From the NCBI RefSeq assembly GCF_001701025.1, contig NZ_CP016793.1, forward strand, positions 2,666,001-2,730,000: a stretch of DNA of 64,000 bases, in the 5' to 3' direction. This document shows positions 15,978-24,976 of the stretch, piece by piece. This DNA comes from Lentzea guizhouensis. GTDB taxonomy: Bacteria > Actinomycetota > Actinomycetes > Mycobacteriales > Pseudonocardiaceae. Each line of letters begins with the position of its first letter. The first letter of the stretch is position 1. Below the pieces are notes generated by a model. The model saw nothing but the letters and a program-made list of their open reading frames with translations. It was not told the origin of the DNA and did no database searches. The translations under genes were made by a program, and so were the position numbers.

Positions 15978-16688
15978 TCAGGGTTTGGGCGTCTGCAGGA
16001 TCTCGCGGGCCTGCTCGGCGGCCCGCACGATGCTCTCGCTGACGAAGTCGACGAACCGCGAGATGCCCTCCAGCCGCGCGGCCGCTGGGGTGTCGGTGCC
16101 GAGCACGCCGACCCCCTGCCTGGCCGCCTCGGCGAGCTGGGCGGTGGAACGGGCGCTGGCGATCATCGACTGGTACCAGACGTCGTCGTCCACGACATAA
16201 CGCTCCCGGCGGCGCTCGTCGCGTTCGCGCCGGATCAGGCCCTGGACCTCCAGGAACGCCACGGCCTTCGACACCGACGCCGGGCTGATCCCCAGGTGCC
16301 GCGCGAGCTCGGCGGCGCCCATGCTGCCGTCGTCGGTCGTGTAGAGCGTGGCCAGCAGCCTGCCGGACATCTTCGGCAGGCCGGACTGGATGAAGATCGT
16401 GGAGAACGTCTCCTCGAACTCCCGCACGGCCGTCGTGTCCCGCCCGTCGGCCCTGCCGGGTCCCTGCTTCCCCTTCGCGGCCGGCTTGCGGCGCTGGGCG
16501 CGGCGTTCGGTGGCGAGGTGGGCGAGGTCGGCCTTGTAGGCGGTGGGGCCGCCGTTGCGCAGGACCTCGCGGGTGATCGTCGACGTGGGCCGGTCGAGCG
16601 CCCTGGCGATCTCCGCGTAGGCGAGGCCGTCGGTCAGGCCCAGCGCGATCTGACGGCGTTCCGATTGGGTGAGACGACCTCCTGGCAT
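15978..16688 (-). CDS. Transcriptional regulator: IS30-type HTH fused to a GbsR/MarR-like winged helix
   Basis: A 236-residue regulator. The N-terminus (about residues 4-48, LTQSERRQIALGL then YAEIARALDRPTSTITREV) is the HTH_38-type helix-turn-helix used by IS30 transposases. A basic linker leads to a GbsR/MarR-like winged helix (MGAAELARHLGISPASVSKA, VQGLIRRERDERRRERY). ATG 16688 is preferred because it starts the MPGGRLTQ module behind a GGTGA; in-frame starts exist up to 16715. It is divergent from the DUF4097-like gene, with repeated CTCATTGCAAC sites between them, so autoregulation and control of the neighbour are likely. Confidence 0.82.
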   Translation of the reverse strand: MPGGRLTQSERRQIALGLTDGLAYAEIARALDRPTSTITREVLRNGGPTAYKADLAHLATERRAQRRKPAAKGKQGPGRADGRDTTAVREFEETFSTIFIQSGLPKMSGRLLATLYTTDDGSMGAAELARHLGISPASVSKAVAFLEVQGLIRRERDERRRERYVVDDDVWYQSMIASARSTAQLAEAARQGVGVLGTDTPAAARLEGISRFVDFVSESIVRAAEQAREILQTPKP

Positions 16689-16715
16689 GGGCGTCACCAT
16701 AGCGTTCATCTTCAT

Positions 16716-16769
16716 CTCATTGCAACGATAACGGCCGCATGTTGCGTTAGATCTTACACTCATTGCAAC
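16716..16769. promoter_or_regulatory. Direct repeats CTCATTGCAAC, candidate operator
   Basis: CTCATTGCAAC occurs at 16716-16726 and again at 16759-16769, 43 bp apart (about four helical turns), in the divergent intergenic region between the HTH/MarR regulator and the DUF4097-like gene. A related GTTGCGTTAG lies between them at 16741. Likely binding sites of the adjacent regulator; inferred. Confidence 0.5.
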
Positions 16770-16886
16770 ACTTTTATGGCTTTGAACTGCAGTTACTCCA
16801 TCAACTCGCGACGAACTTGTTGTCCGTATTCGTGAACGCAACGTAGCTTTTCCCACATCGGAAACAACGAGCCACAGGAGCAAGAG

Positions 16887-17486
16887 ATGAAGAGCTTCGC
16901 CACCACCGCCCCGATCGCCGCCGTTCTCGACATCCCCGCCGGGCGCGTCCAGTTCATCGCCGCCGACCGCTCCGACACCGCGGTCGAGGTCCTCCCGGCC
17001 AACGCCGCGAAGGGCCGCGACGTGCAGGCCGCCGAGCGGACCAGCGTCGAGTTCACCGACGGCGTGCTCCGGATCAACGCCGACCAGGGGTCCAAGGTCC
17101 TCGGCTCGTCCGGTGCCGTCGAGGTCACCGTCCAGCTGCCCGCCGGGTCCAGGGTCGAGGTGAAGTCGGCCGCCGTGGAGCTGCGCGGCGTCGGCCGGCT
17201 CGGCGACGTCACGTTCGACGGCGCCCAGAGCGCGGTCAAGCTCGACGAGGCCGCGCAGGTCCGCCTCACCACGCAGGCGGGCGACGTCGAGATCGGCAGG
17301 CTCACGGGCCCCGCCGAGATCAGCACCCAGTCCGGTGACATCACGGTCGGCACCAGCGCCTCCGCGTCCCTCGACGCCGGCACCGCCTTCGGCCGGATCC
17401 ACAACTCGCTCAAGAACACCGGCACGACCGAGCTGCACATCCACGCCACCACGGGCTACGGCGACATCACCGCCCGCTCGCTCTGA
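16887..17486 (+). CDS. DUF4097-type beta-helix protein
   Basis: A 199-residue protein made of short repeated beta strands: IPAGRVQFIAADRSDTAVEV, VTVQLPAGSRVEVKSA, VRLTTQAGDVEIGRLTG, then STQSGDITVG and ATTGYGDITARSL. This is the DUF4097/adhesin-like right-handed beta-helix pattern seen in bactofilin-like or putative adhesin proteins. No signal peptide or membrane segment is seen, so it may act in the cytosol. ATG 16887 follows AGGAGCAAGAG. It is 29 bases upstream of the S9 peptidase gene and probably co-transcribed with it. Confidence 0.82.
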   Translation: MKSFATTAPIAAVLDIPAGRVQFIAADRSDTAVEVLPANAAKGRDVQAAERTSVEFTDGVLRINADQGSKVLGSSGAVEVTVQLPAGSRVEVKSAAVELRGVGRLGDVTFDGAQSAVKLDEAAQVRLTTQAGDVEIGRLTGPAEISTQSGDITVGTSASASLDAGTAFGRIHNSLKNTGTTELHIHATTGYGDITARSL

Positions 17487-17515
17487 CACCACAACTCACA
17501 ACTGGGGAGAAGACG

Positions 17516-19612
17516 TTGACCACCACCGCCTCATACCAAGCCGCAGAACAACTCCTCCGCCGCGTCACCACCCCCGGCGAGCTCGTCGTGGGCGACAAGG
17601 TCAAGCCGCAGTGGATCGACGGTGGCGCCCGCTTCTGGTACCAGGTCCGCGACGGGTCCGACCGGCGGTTCACGCTGGTCGACCCGGCCGCGGGCACCAA
17701 GGAGCCCTGCGACCCCACCCCGTTCCTGCCCGCACCCGGCAACCCGCTGGAGGTGCCCTCGCCCGACGGGAAGACCGCGGTGTCGATCCGCGGGCACGAC
17801 CTGTGGGCCCGCTCCGGCGAACGGGAGTGGGCGCTCACCACCGACGGCGCGCCGGACCACGGTTACGGCCGTGGCCCCGAGGTGACGAGCTACCAGACGT
17901 TGATGACCAAGTTCGGGCTGCCGCACCTGCCGCCGATGGTGGCCTGGTCGCCCGACTCCACCAAGGTGCTCGCGCACCGCACCGACGAGCGCGGCGTCCG
18001 GCTCACCCACCTGCTCGCGTCCGGCCCCGATGCGCCGGAGCTGCGAACCCAGCGCTACGGCTTCGCGGGCGATGAGCACCTGTCGCGCGCCGAGCTGGTC
18101 GTGCTCGACGTGGCGACCGGAACCGTGGTGCGCGCGCAAGCCGAACCGCTGTTCATGCACCAGGTCTCGCCGATCATGCAGCAGTGGGCGTGGTGGGCGC
18201 CTGACGGTTCCGCCGTGTACTACCTGGCGCACTCCCGCGACCAGCGCACCCTGACGCTGAACCGGATGGACCCGGTCACCGGCGAGGTGCGGACCGTCGT
18301 CACCGAGTCGGGACCGACCCGCGTCGAGCCCAACCAGTGGCTGTTCGACGCGCCGATCGTGCGGGTGCTGGCGAACGAGGTGCTGTGGTTCTCGCAGCGC
18401 GACGGCTGGGGCCACCTCTACCGCTACGACCTGCACACCGGTGAGCTGCTCGGCCAGGTCACCTCCGGCGAGTGGCTGGTGCGGCAGATCCTGCACGTCT
18501 CCGGCGACACCGTGCACTTCACCGCGTCCGGGCTCGTCGCCGAGGACCCTTACCGCCGCTCGGTGTGCCGGATCCGCTTGGACGGCACCGGCTTCGCCCT
18601 GGTCACCGACGACGCGCTGGACCACGTCGTGACGGTTCCGGGCAACGGCGCGTACTTCGTCGACTCGGCGTCCACTGTCGACACACCGCCGGTGACGACG
18701 GTCCGCGACTGGACCGGCCGGGTGCTGGTCGAGCTGGAACGCGCCGACGTCTCCCGGCTCGTCGCGGCCGGGTGGAACGCGCCGGAACGGTTCTGCGTCA
18801 AGGCTGCCGACGGTGTCACCGACATCTACGGCGTGCTCTACAAGCCGCACGGCTTCGACCCGGCGCGCAGTTACGCCGTCGTCGACACGATCTACCCCGG
18901 CCCGCAGGTCAACCGGGTCGAGCCCGGCTTCGACCCCGGCGGCATGGGGCTGGACGCGGAACCGTTGGCAGCACTCGGCTTCGTGGTGGTCGCGGTGGAC
19001 GGGCGCGGAACGCTCGGGCGCAGCAAGGCGTTCCACGACGCCTCGTACGGCCGCCTCGCCGACGCCGGCAGCCTCGACGACCACGCGGCCGCGTTGCGGC
19101 AGCTCGCCGAGTCCCGGCCGTGGATGGACCTGGACCGGGTCGCGGCGTTCGGCCACTCCGGCGGCGGTTTCGCGGCGGCACGGGCGGTGCTGACGTTGCC
19201 CGAGGTCTACCGAGCAGCTGTCTCGCTGTCCGGCTGGCACGACGCGCGGTACTTCAACCAGGGCTTCATCGAGACCTACGACGGTGCCGGCAACCCCGAG
19301 GCGTACGCCCGTTCGTCGAACGTCGACATCGCGGATCGGTTGCAGGGCAAGCTGCTGCTGGTCCACGGCGAGCTCGACGACCAGGTGCACGTCGACCACA
19401 CGCTGCGGCTAGCCGACCGGCTCGTCAAGGCGAACAAGGACTTCGAGATGCTCATCGTGCCCGGTGCCGAGCACATGTTCATCGACTCGCTGGCCTACGT
19501 GCGGACGCGCTGCTGGGACTTCCTGGTGCGGTCACTGCTCGGCGAGGAGCCGCCCGCCCACCGGCCGGCCCCCATCGCCATCGACCCGGAACTGCTGTCC
19601 GAGATGTTCTGA
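17516..19612 (+). CDS. S9 family (dipeptidyl peptidase IV-like) peptidase
   Basis: A 698-residue serine peptidase with an N-terminal beta-propeller region (about 1-430) and a C-terminal alpha/beta-hydrolase. Ser548 lies in FGHSGGGFAA, Asp621/622 in HGELDDQVH and His653 in PGAEHMF, the complete triad order for DPP4-type enzymes. No signal peptide is visible, so it is probably cytosolic. It should remove dipeptides or act on short peptides. The TTG start at 17516 is supported by GGGGAGAAG upstream. It forms a likely two-gene unit with the DUF4097-like gene. Confidence 0.9.
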   Translation: MTTTASYQAAEQLLRRVTTPGELVVGDKVKPQWIDGGARFWYQVRDGSDRRFTLVDPAAGTKEPCDPTPFLPAPGNPLEVPSPDGKTAVSIRGHDLWARSGEREWALTTDGAPDHGYGRGPEVTSYQTLMTKFGLPHLPPMVAWSPDSTKVLAHRTDERGVRLTHLLASGPDAPELRTQRYGFAGDEHLSRAELVVLDVATGTVVRAQAEPLFMHQVSPIMQQWAWWAPDGSAVYYLAHSRDQRTLTLNRMDPVTGEVRTVVTESGPTRVEPNQWLFDAPIVRVLANEVLWFSQRDGWGHLYRYDLHTGELLGQVTSGEWLVRQILHVSGDTVHFTASGLVAEDPYRRSVCRIRLDGTGFALVTDDALDHVVTVPGNGAYFVDSASTVDTPPVTTVRDWTGRVLVELERADVSRLVAAGWNAPERFCVKAADGVTDIYGVLYKPHGFDPARSYAVVDTIYPGPQVNRVEPGFDPGGMGLDAEPLAALGFVVVAVDGRGTLGRSKAFHDASYGRLADAGSLDDHAAALRQLAESRPWMDLDRVAAFGHSGGGFAAARAVLTLPEVYRAAVSLSGWHDARYFNQGFIETYDGAGNPEAYARSSNVDIADRLQGKLLLVHGELDDQVHVDHTLRLADRLVKANKDFEMLIVPGAEHMFIDSLAYVRTRCWDFLVRSLLGEEPPAHRPAPIAIDPELLSEMF

Positions 19613-20254
19613 TCAGATGCGCTTCGAGATCAGCGGGTACTCGACGACAAGGCCGTTCTGGTCGACCTTGATGTTCTGCTCGAACCCGCCGCTCTTGAAG
19701 CGCACCACCGAGACGTCGTCGCCGACCGAGATCGTCTTGTACGTCTGGGTGACCGCCCGCACCGTGAGGTCCGGCAGCGACACCCGCACGACGGGCAGGT
19801 TGTGCTCGCCCTCCTGCCGGTGCAGGTCGAGCCGCCGGATCGGGATGGCGTTGAACAGCACGGAGAACTGCACGTCGACGTCGAGCGCGTCGTTGAACGT
19901 GTCGCGCTTGCTGCCCTGGCCGTGGTCGACGAGCCAGGCACCGTCCTCGGTGCGGCTGAGCGAGCACTGCCGCTCCTCCAGCACCGTGGCCGTGCGCAGC
20001 AGCAACCGGTTCACCTGGCCGCTCTCGCCGACGGACACCTCGAAGGAGGCGTTGAACTGCTCGTCGGGCCCGGCGGCGACCAGCCGGCCCGACGCACGCA
20101 GGCGCTGGTCGCTCGACAGCAGCAACCGGACCTGCTCCAGCCGGGGCTCGTGGAGCCCCTGCCAGGTGATCATCTCCGGCCGGCGTGCGGAAGGAGAGCG
20201 GGTCTCCCCGTTGGGAGTGACCGGCCCGGCGTCAGTGGCGTTGAAGGAGTTCAC
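19613..20254 (-). CDS. Putative glycolipid-binding protein (PF06475-like)
   Basis: A 213-residue protein with the features of the putative glycolipid-binding family: ITWQGLHEPRLEQVRLLLS and the beta-rich segments IRRLDLHRQEGEHNLPVVRV and ISVGDDVSVVRFKSGGFEQ. The biochemical role is not established. The GTG at 20254 directly follows the stop of the upstream small antitoxin-like gene, suggesting coupling; a later ATG at MITWQ is the alternative start. Its 3' end abuts the S9 peptidase gene tail to tail. Confidence 0.75.
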   Translation of the reverse strand: MNSFNATDAGPVTPNGETRSPSARRPEMITWQGLHEPRLEQVRLLLSSDQRLRASGRLVAAGPDEQFNASFEVSVGESGQVNRLLLRTATVLEERQCSLSRTEDGAWLVDHGQGSKRDTFNDALDVDVQFSVLFNAIPIRRLDLHRQEGEHNLPVVRVSLPDLTVRAVTQTYKTISVGDDVSVVRFKSGGFEQNIKVDQNGLVVEYPLISKRI

Positions 20255-20425
20255 TCATCCACCTGGAAGGATGTCCTTGATCTTCTCGGCGACCGAGACG
20301 ACCTGCTCTTCGTGACCGAACTTCTGCGCGACGAAGCCAGCCGCCGCGTCGACACCCTTGTCGACCTGCTCGTGGTGCTCCTGAGCCAGGTCGAGGGCCT
20401 TGTTCTTGATCTCGTCGAAGTTCAT
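20255..20425 (-). CDS. Small antitoxin-like protein (Rv0909/MT0933 type)
   Basis: A 56-residue charged helical protein (MNFDEIKNKALDLAQEH, then KFGHEEQVVSVAEKIKDILP) resembling the actinobacterial antitoxin-like family of Rv0909. ATG 20425 is set by GGAGGAGC five bases upstream. The gene next to it looks like a glycolipid-binding protein rather than a classical toxin, so a toxin-antitoxin role is uncertain. Confidence 0.7.
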   Translation of the reverse strand: MNFDEIKNKALDLAQEHHEQVDKGVDAAAGFVAQKFGHEEQVVSVAEKIKDILPGG

Positions 20426-20591
20426 GTGGTGCTCCTCCGCTCCTGACGGCAGGGTACCCGAGAGCCCCCCACGCATCGCTAGGCCGCGATCACGCCAACT
20501 CGACCTGGACAAGTCGGCTCGGCGGCAACGATGATGGCTCCGCCGCCGCCTGGTCGGCCGCCGTCGCGGCCAGAACCAGGAGGAACGCCAC

Positions 20592-21929
20592 ATGACACGG
20601 CTCCTGCGTGGAGTTATGTCCGCAGCACTGCTGTTGCCGCTAGTCGCCACCCCTTCGGCCAACGCCACGGCCGAACCACTGGGGAAGGCGGAGTTCACGG
20701 TGACGACCACGGCCACGAACGTCGCAGCCAGGAGCGACCGCCGCCCGGTCGCGGGCGGGGTGCACGACAAGAAGGCCGGCAAGACGTTCATCTCGTGGGC
20801 GGGCCAGTACGAGGACAGCTACGTCCAGACCTACGACCACCGCAAGTCCACGTGGTCGGCCCCCCACCGCGTCGCCGACGGCGACTCGGACGCCCACAAC
20901 TACCCGACGATGGTCCAGGCCCGCGACGGCCACCTGCTGATCTTCCGCGGCATGCACAACGTCGAGCTGCGGATGTCCCGCTCGCCTCAGCCCCACTCGG
21001 CCGACGGCGTGTGGGAGGAGACCCTGATCTCGAAGAACGCCGCCACGTACCCGATGCCGTTCGTGACCCGCGACGGCACGATCCACGTCTTCTTCCGCGA
21101 GACAACCGGCGACCTCGACCCGAACGTCCCCACCGACACCCGCCCGATGCTCTACGTGGTGTCCAAGGACAACGGCAAGACGTGGAAGACCTCCACTGAG
21201 CTGACCGGCCACCCGTTCGCCATCGGCTCCACCTCGCGCGCCGACAACATGAACGAGATCTACATCGGCCAGCTCCGCCTGGAGGACTCCGGCCGCGTCC
21301 GCATCGCCTACACCCTCGCGGGCGGCGGCTTCGAGGGCCACAAGCACGACCGCTACCACCGCAACATCTACTACACCTGGTTCGACCCCAGGAACCTGCA
21401 CTTCTACTCGGCGTCCGGCCGTGACCTCGGCACCCAGGTCGACGACGCCGACCAGGAATCACACCTGAAGGTCGCGGAGACCCCGCTGACCCTGCCGAAC
21501 AACGTCAAGTCCCCCGACTACATCCAGCAGGTCGGCACGACGCTCGGCCGTCCGTTCGTCCTGTGGTTCGCGGGCGACCCGGACGGGGGCCCGCTCCGCA
21601 ACAACCTGTCGTTCTGGAACGGCCGGGGCTGGGAGACCCGCGAAGTGGCCCGCGGGCTGCGCACCCGTGAGATCGAACCGATCGACCCGCTCACCTGGCG
21701 CGTCTACGCCACCGAGGACGGCAAGCCGAACGTCCTGACCTACCTCGTGCGGTTCGGGCGGACGTGGGAGGCCGAGACGGTGATCCCGACGGCCAAGCCG
21801 GTCCAGCGGGTCGAGGTGGTGGCGAACTTCCGCGACCCGGCACGGGCGATCTTCTCGGGGGCTTCGTCGCAGCGGGACGTGGCGATCGCGGATGGTGACA
21901 TCAGCGTGGCCGGTCTGACCCGCCGCTAG
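20592..21929 (+). CDS. Secreted BNR-repeat (sialidase-fold) protein
   Basis: A 445-residue exported protein with a signal peptide of about 26 residues (LLLPLVATPSANA). It has a propeller of BNR-type elements, including KDNGKTWKTSTE and AGGVHDKKAGKTFISWAGQY, plus YDHRKSTWSAPHRVADGD. It resembles BNR_4-type proteins found among glycan-active enzymes and some polysaccharide lyases; no catalytic set was recognised. The RBS AGGAGG lies eight bases before the ATG. It is followed by a strong terminator. Confidence 0.8.
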   Translation: MTRLLRGVMSAALLLPLVATPSANATAEPLGKAEFTVTTTATNVAARSDRRPVAGGVHDKKAGKTFISWAGQYEDSYVQTYDHRKSTWSAPHRVADGDSDAHNYPTMVQARDGHLLIFRGMHNVELRMSRSPQPHSADGVWEETLISKNAATYPMPFVTRDGTIHVFFRETTGDLDPNVPTDTRPMLYVVSKDNGKTWKTSTELTGHPFAIGSTSRADNMNEIYIGQLRLEDSGRVRIAYTLAGGGFEGHKHDRYHRNIYYTWFDPRNLHFYSASGRDLGTQVDDADQESHLKVAETPLTLPNNVKSPDYIQQVGTTLGRPFVLWFAGDPDGGPLRNNLSFWNGRGWETREVARGLRTREIEPIDPLTWRVYATEDGKPNVLTYLVRFGRTWEAETVIPTAKPVQRVEVVANFRDPARAIFSGASSQRDVAIADGDISVAGLTRR

Positions 21930-22082
21930 TTCGCACGCCCGTGGTCGCGCATCCGCACGCTGCGCGACCGCGGGCAGGCCCGCGCAGGGGTCCCCTTCGG
22001 AGTTGGCTCTCCCGCGACCCACGCTGCTCAGCGGGTCTGACAGATCCGGGTGCATCCCGGCCAGCGCGGGCCACGCACGGCA

Positions 22083-22118
22083 AACGCCCCCTGGACCGGC
22101 GCGGACCCAGGGGGCGTT
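22083..22118. terminator. Bidirectional terminator between convergent genes
   Basis: A perfect 12-bp stem AACGCCCCCTGG / CCAGGGGGCGTT with a 12-base loop, located between the BNR gene (plus) and the thioester-domain protein gene (minus). The 224 bp between these genes holds nothing else recognised. Confidence 0.8.
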
Positions 22119-22153
22119 CGTCTTTCAAGCGCTCACGCGCTCAGGCGCTCAGA

Positions 22154-23401
22154 TCAGGCGCCGGCCTTCTTGCGGCGCACCACGAACAGCGCCGCGATAC
22201 CGCCACCGACGAGCACGAGCCCGCCGATCAGCGGCCACAGGATCGAGGCACCGGTCGAGGCGAGGTCCTCGTCCGTGCCACCACCCGGAGCCGGCGGAAC
22301 CGTGGTCGTCGTGGTCGGCGGGGTCGTCGTCGTGGTCGGCTGGGTGGTGGTCGTCGTGGTGGTGCTCGACGGCGGAACCGTCGTCCCCGCGGTCCACTCG
22401 GCCCGAGCCGGCTTCTCGACCTTCACGTCGGAGGCCTTCGCGATCACGAGCGACTGGGTCTTCTGGTTCTTGTCCTCGGACACGAACAGCCGACCGGCCT
22501 GCAGCGCTGCCTCCGCCTTGACCTTCAGCTCGGCCTGGCCGGCCGCAGCGTCGCCGGGCACGTTGACGTAGAACTCGGTGACCTTCTCAGCCGTGGCCTC
22601 GGCCTTGGCCGTCAGCTCGTCACCCGAGGTCTGGACGGCGAGCGGCTTGCGGTCCTTGTCCGTGATCGTGACGCCCTTGGGGAGCTTCGCGGTCAGCGTG
22701 ATCTCGCCCGCGGTCGTGGTGACCTTGAACGGGCCGAGCAGCTCACCGGCCGCACCCTTGACCTCGGCCGGCTCGACCTGGAGCGTCGGCTTCGGCTGGT
22801 CGTTCTTCAGGTCCTGGGCTTCCGCGAGGAACTTCTTGTAGAGCTTGACGAGGTCCTCGCCGCCGCCCTCAGGGCCATCGGCGAGTTCCCTGGCCTCGTC
22901 GAGCTGGGAACCGTCGGTGAAGTGCCAGATCGCCGCCTGCGTGGCAGCGATGATCTCGCGGTCGTTGTACGGGTCCTTGCCCTCGCCGAACTTCTCGTTG
23001 ACGTCCTCGACAGACTTGGTCGGGTACGAGTTGGTCAGGATCCAGAGGACCTTGCCCGCGTTGTCCTTGAACTTGGTGGCCGGGTTGGGGTGCTTGTCCC
23101 ACGGCACCTCACGGAGGGGCTTGCCGTCCTCGAGGACGGTCGGCAGCTCCACGCAGTACGCCTGGAAGCGGTCCTTCTTGCCGTCCTCCTTGAGCTCGAC
23201 GCCGATCAGGCTGGTGCTGAACTCGTCGTTGTGCCGGGGAGGGGTGTTGCCGACCTTGGGCACGAGGTAGACGTCATGGCCGTACTTCTTGTCGCCCTCG
23301 ATGGGCTTGATGACGACGTCCGCGAACGCCGCGGGGGTCGACAGGGACAGGAGGGCGGCAGCGCCGAGAAGCGCCGCACCGATCCTCAACCGGGAAGCCA
23401 T
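22154..23401 (-). CDS. Thioester-domain surface protein with LASTG sorting signal
   Basis: A 415-residue cell-surface protein. It has a signal peptide of about 27 residues (ending AFA), then a thioester (TQXA) domain in which Cys83 (FQAYCVEL) and Gln155 (AATQAAIWH) should form an internal Cys-Gln thioester. Such bonds let surface proteins attach covalently to host or neighbour molecules. A beta-rich stalk and a Thr/Pro-rich stretch (about 340-372) follow. The end is LASTG at 380-384, a hydrophobic segment and RRKK, the LAXTG signal favoured by class E sortases. ATG 23401 follows AAGGAGA. No sortase gene is in the window. Confidence 0.92.
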   Translation of the reverse strand: MASRLRIGAALLGAAALLSLSTPAAFADVVIKPIEGDKKYGHDVYLVPKVGNTPPRHNDEFSTSLIGVELKEDGKKDRFQAYCVELPTVLEDGKPLREVPWDKHPNPATKFKDNAGKVLWILTNSYPTKSVEDVNEKFGEGKDPYNDREIIAATQAAIWHFTDGSQLDEARELADGPEGGGEDLVKLYKKFLAEAQDLKNDQPKPTLQVEPAEVKGAAGELLGPFKVTTTAGEITLTAKLPKGVTITDKDRKPLAVQTSGDELTAKAEATAEKVTEFYVNVPGDAAAGQAELKVKAEAALQAGRLFVSEDKNQKTQSLVIAKASDVKVEKPARAEWTAGTTVPPSSTTTTTTTQPTTTTTPPTTTTTVPPAPGGGTDEDLASTGASILWPLIGGLVLVGGGIAALFVVRRKKAGA

Positions 23402-23709
23402 GGGTCTCCTTGCTCGCTGAAGTTAGCCCGAACGCAGGAAAAGTCGAGTACTTCGGTCGAGGCGGCGGACTCCGAAGTCGACACCGAAACGACAGGAAGC
23501 GAGCGGGACGTTAGCCGATGGGGGGTCACCCGTTAGAGCGAGGTATGAAGATCACGTCGTACGGCGGGTGAGCTGCAAAAACATCCCAAAACGGTCCACA
23601 GTGGATCCATGATTGATGCATCGGTTTTGTCAGGTGACGATAAATTCGTTGCCCAACAGTTATCTACCGAGCCGTCCTGCTACGTACCCGCAGCCGGGTC
23701 GGTTCAATC
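23402..23709. other. Intergenic region, nothing recognised
   Basis: About 308 bp between the thioester-protein start and the methyltransferase stop. It should contain the promoter of the thioester-domain gene. It includes a more AT-rich stretch (about 23570-23680), but no gene, RNA or clear palindrome was recognised. Confidence 0.5.
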
Positions 23710-24915
23710 TCAAGCCACCAATTCGGCAACGGCGGTGGGACGAATGTCACCCGGACGCAAAGACGTGCCGCGCAGGCACAGGTCACGGGGCTCCGGGCGG
23801 TGGCCGGTGAGAATCCACCTGGTGAGCCCGGCGAGCTGGTAGGCGATGAGCGGCGGAACGGCGTCGCCGACGTGCCGGTAGGCGTTGCCGAGAATGGAGA
23901 CGTCGAACTTGAACTGCCGCGGGAAGCCCTGGAGCAGCGCCATCTCCCTGACCGTGCAGAGGCGGTGCTGTTCCGGGTGGGCGTAGCGGCCGTTGCCGAC
24001 GTGGCCGCATTCGCGCTTGATGGTGCGTGCCGGTTCGTCCCACCACATCCGGCCGTAGACGTCCGGATGTGAGCCCCAGTTCTGCTGCTCGACGATTTTG
24101 CGTTGTGCCGGGTTCAACAACTCCGCGGTTTCCGGCGAGCGCAGCAGGTCCGCCCACGAGCCGCCGTCCGCGGGAATGGCGCGCATCCGCTCCAGGCTGC
24201 GGTCCTGGGAAAAGGTCGGTGACACGTGGATCGGGTCGTCCGGGTGCGCGAGACCGGCCTCGACCGGGGGCAGCTTGCCGATCGCGCGGCGGACCGTGGC
24301 GGCGACCGGGCGCAGCTGCAGGCCCTCCCACAGGTCGTCCAGCGTGCGCAGGGGCAGGCCCGCGTCCACGGCGATCATCAGGGTCCGTTCGCGGAGCTGG
24401 GGCAGGCCGTAGTCGGACAGCACGTGCGTGCCGCCGGTGACGTCGTAGCCGAGCTTGACGAGCGACTCGGCGAGCTGGTCGAAGTGGTGGCGCTGCTTGC
24501 CCTTCACCAGCTCGCGGGCGTTCTCGACCAGGATCGTCCTAGGCCGCAGCTCTTCGGCGTAGACCGCGATCCGGCCCACCAGCGAGTTGCGCGGGTCGTC
24601 GCGCAGGTGGTTCGCGGCGGTGATGCGGCTGAAGCCCGAGCACGGCGGGCACGCCAGCAGCACGTCGAGCTCGCCGCGGCGCAGGCCCCAGACCTCGCGC
24701 AACGCCGAGGGCGAGATGCGGGAGAGGTCGACCTCCAGCGGATCGACGCCGATGTTGGCCCGGTAGGTGTCGTTGCACCGCAACGAACCCAGGCGGGACG
24801 AGGGCTTGCCGATCTGCGCGTCCGCCGCGCCGACGACCCGGAAGTCGCGGTGGGCGTGGAAGCCGAAGCTCATCCCGCCCGCACCGGAGAAGATGTCGGC
24901 CACCGAGAAGGACAC
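23710..24915 (-). CDS. DNA (cytosine-5) methyltransferase, apparently orphan
   Basis: A 401-residue C5-MTase. Motif I is FSGAGG at 9-14, the catalytic Pro-Cys of motif IV is LLACPPCSGFS (Cys92), and motif VI is ENARELV. Motif VIII is PQLRERTLMIAV and motif X is YRHVGDAVPPLIA. The target-recognition region lies between about 230 and 330. No restriction endonuclease or Vsr gene is adjacent, so it may be an orphan regulatory or protective methylase; the recognition site is unknown. GTG 24915 is supported by TACGAT (24927-24922) six bases upstream, a leaderless-type start. Confidence 0.93.
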   Translation of the reverse strand: MSFSVADIFSGAGGMSFGFHAHRDFRVVGAADAQIGKPSSRLGSLRCNDTYRANIGVDPLEVDLSRISPSALREVWGLRRGELDVLLACPPCSGFSRITAANHLRDDPRNSLVGRIAVYAEELRPRTILVENARELVKGKQRHHFDQLAESLVKLGYDVTGGTHVLSDYGLPQLRERTLMIAVDAGLPLRTLDDLWEGLQLRPVAATVRRAIGKLPPVEAGLAHPDDPIHVSPTFSQDRSLERMRAIPADGGSWADLLRSPETAELLNPAQRKIVEQQNWGSHPDVYGRMWWDEPARTIKRECGHVGNGRYAHPEQHRLCTVREMALLQGFPRQFKFDVSILGNAYRHVGDAVPPLIAYQLAGLTRWILTGHRPEPRDLCLRGTSLRPGDIRPTAVAELVA

Positions 24916-24976
24916 GGCGAGATCGTACGGGCGAGGCTTCTCATGGCGGTGCCGGACATCCCGTAGGTTTCCGCGC

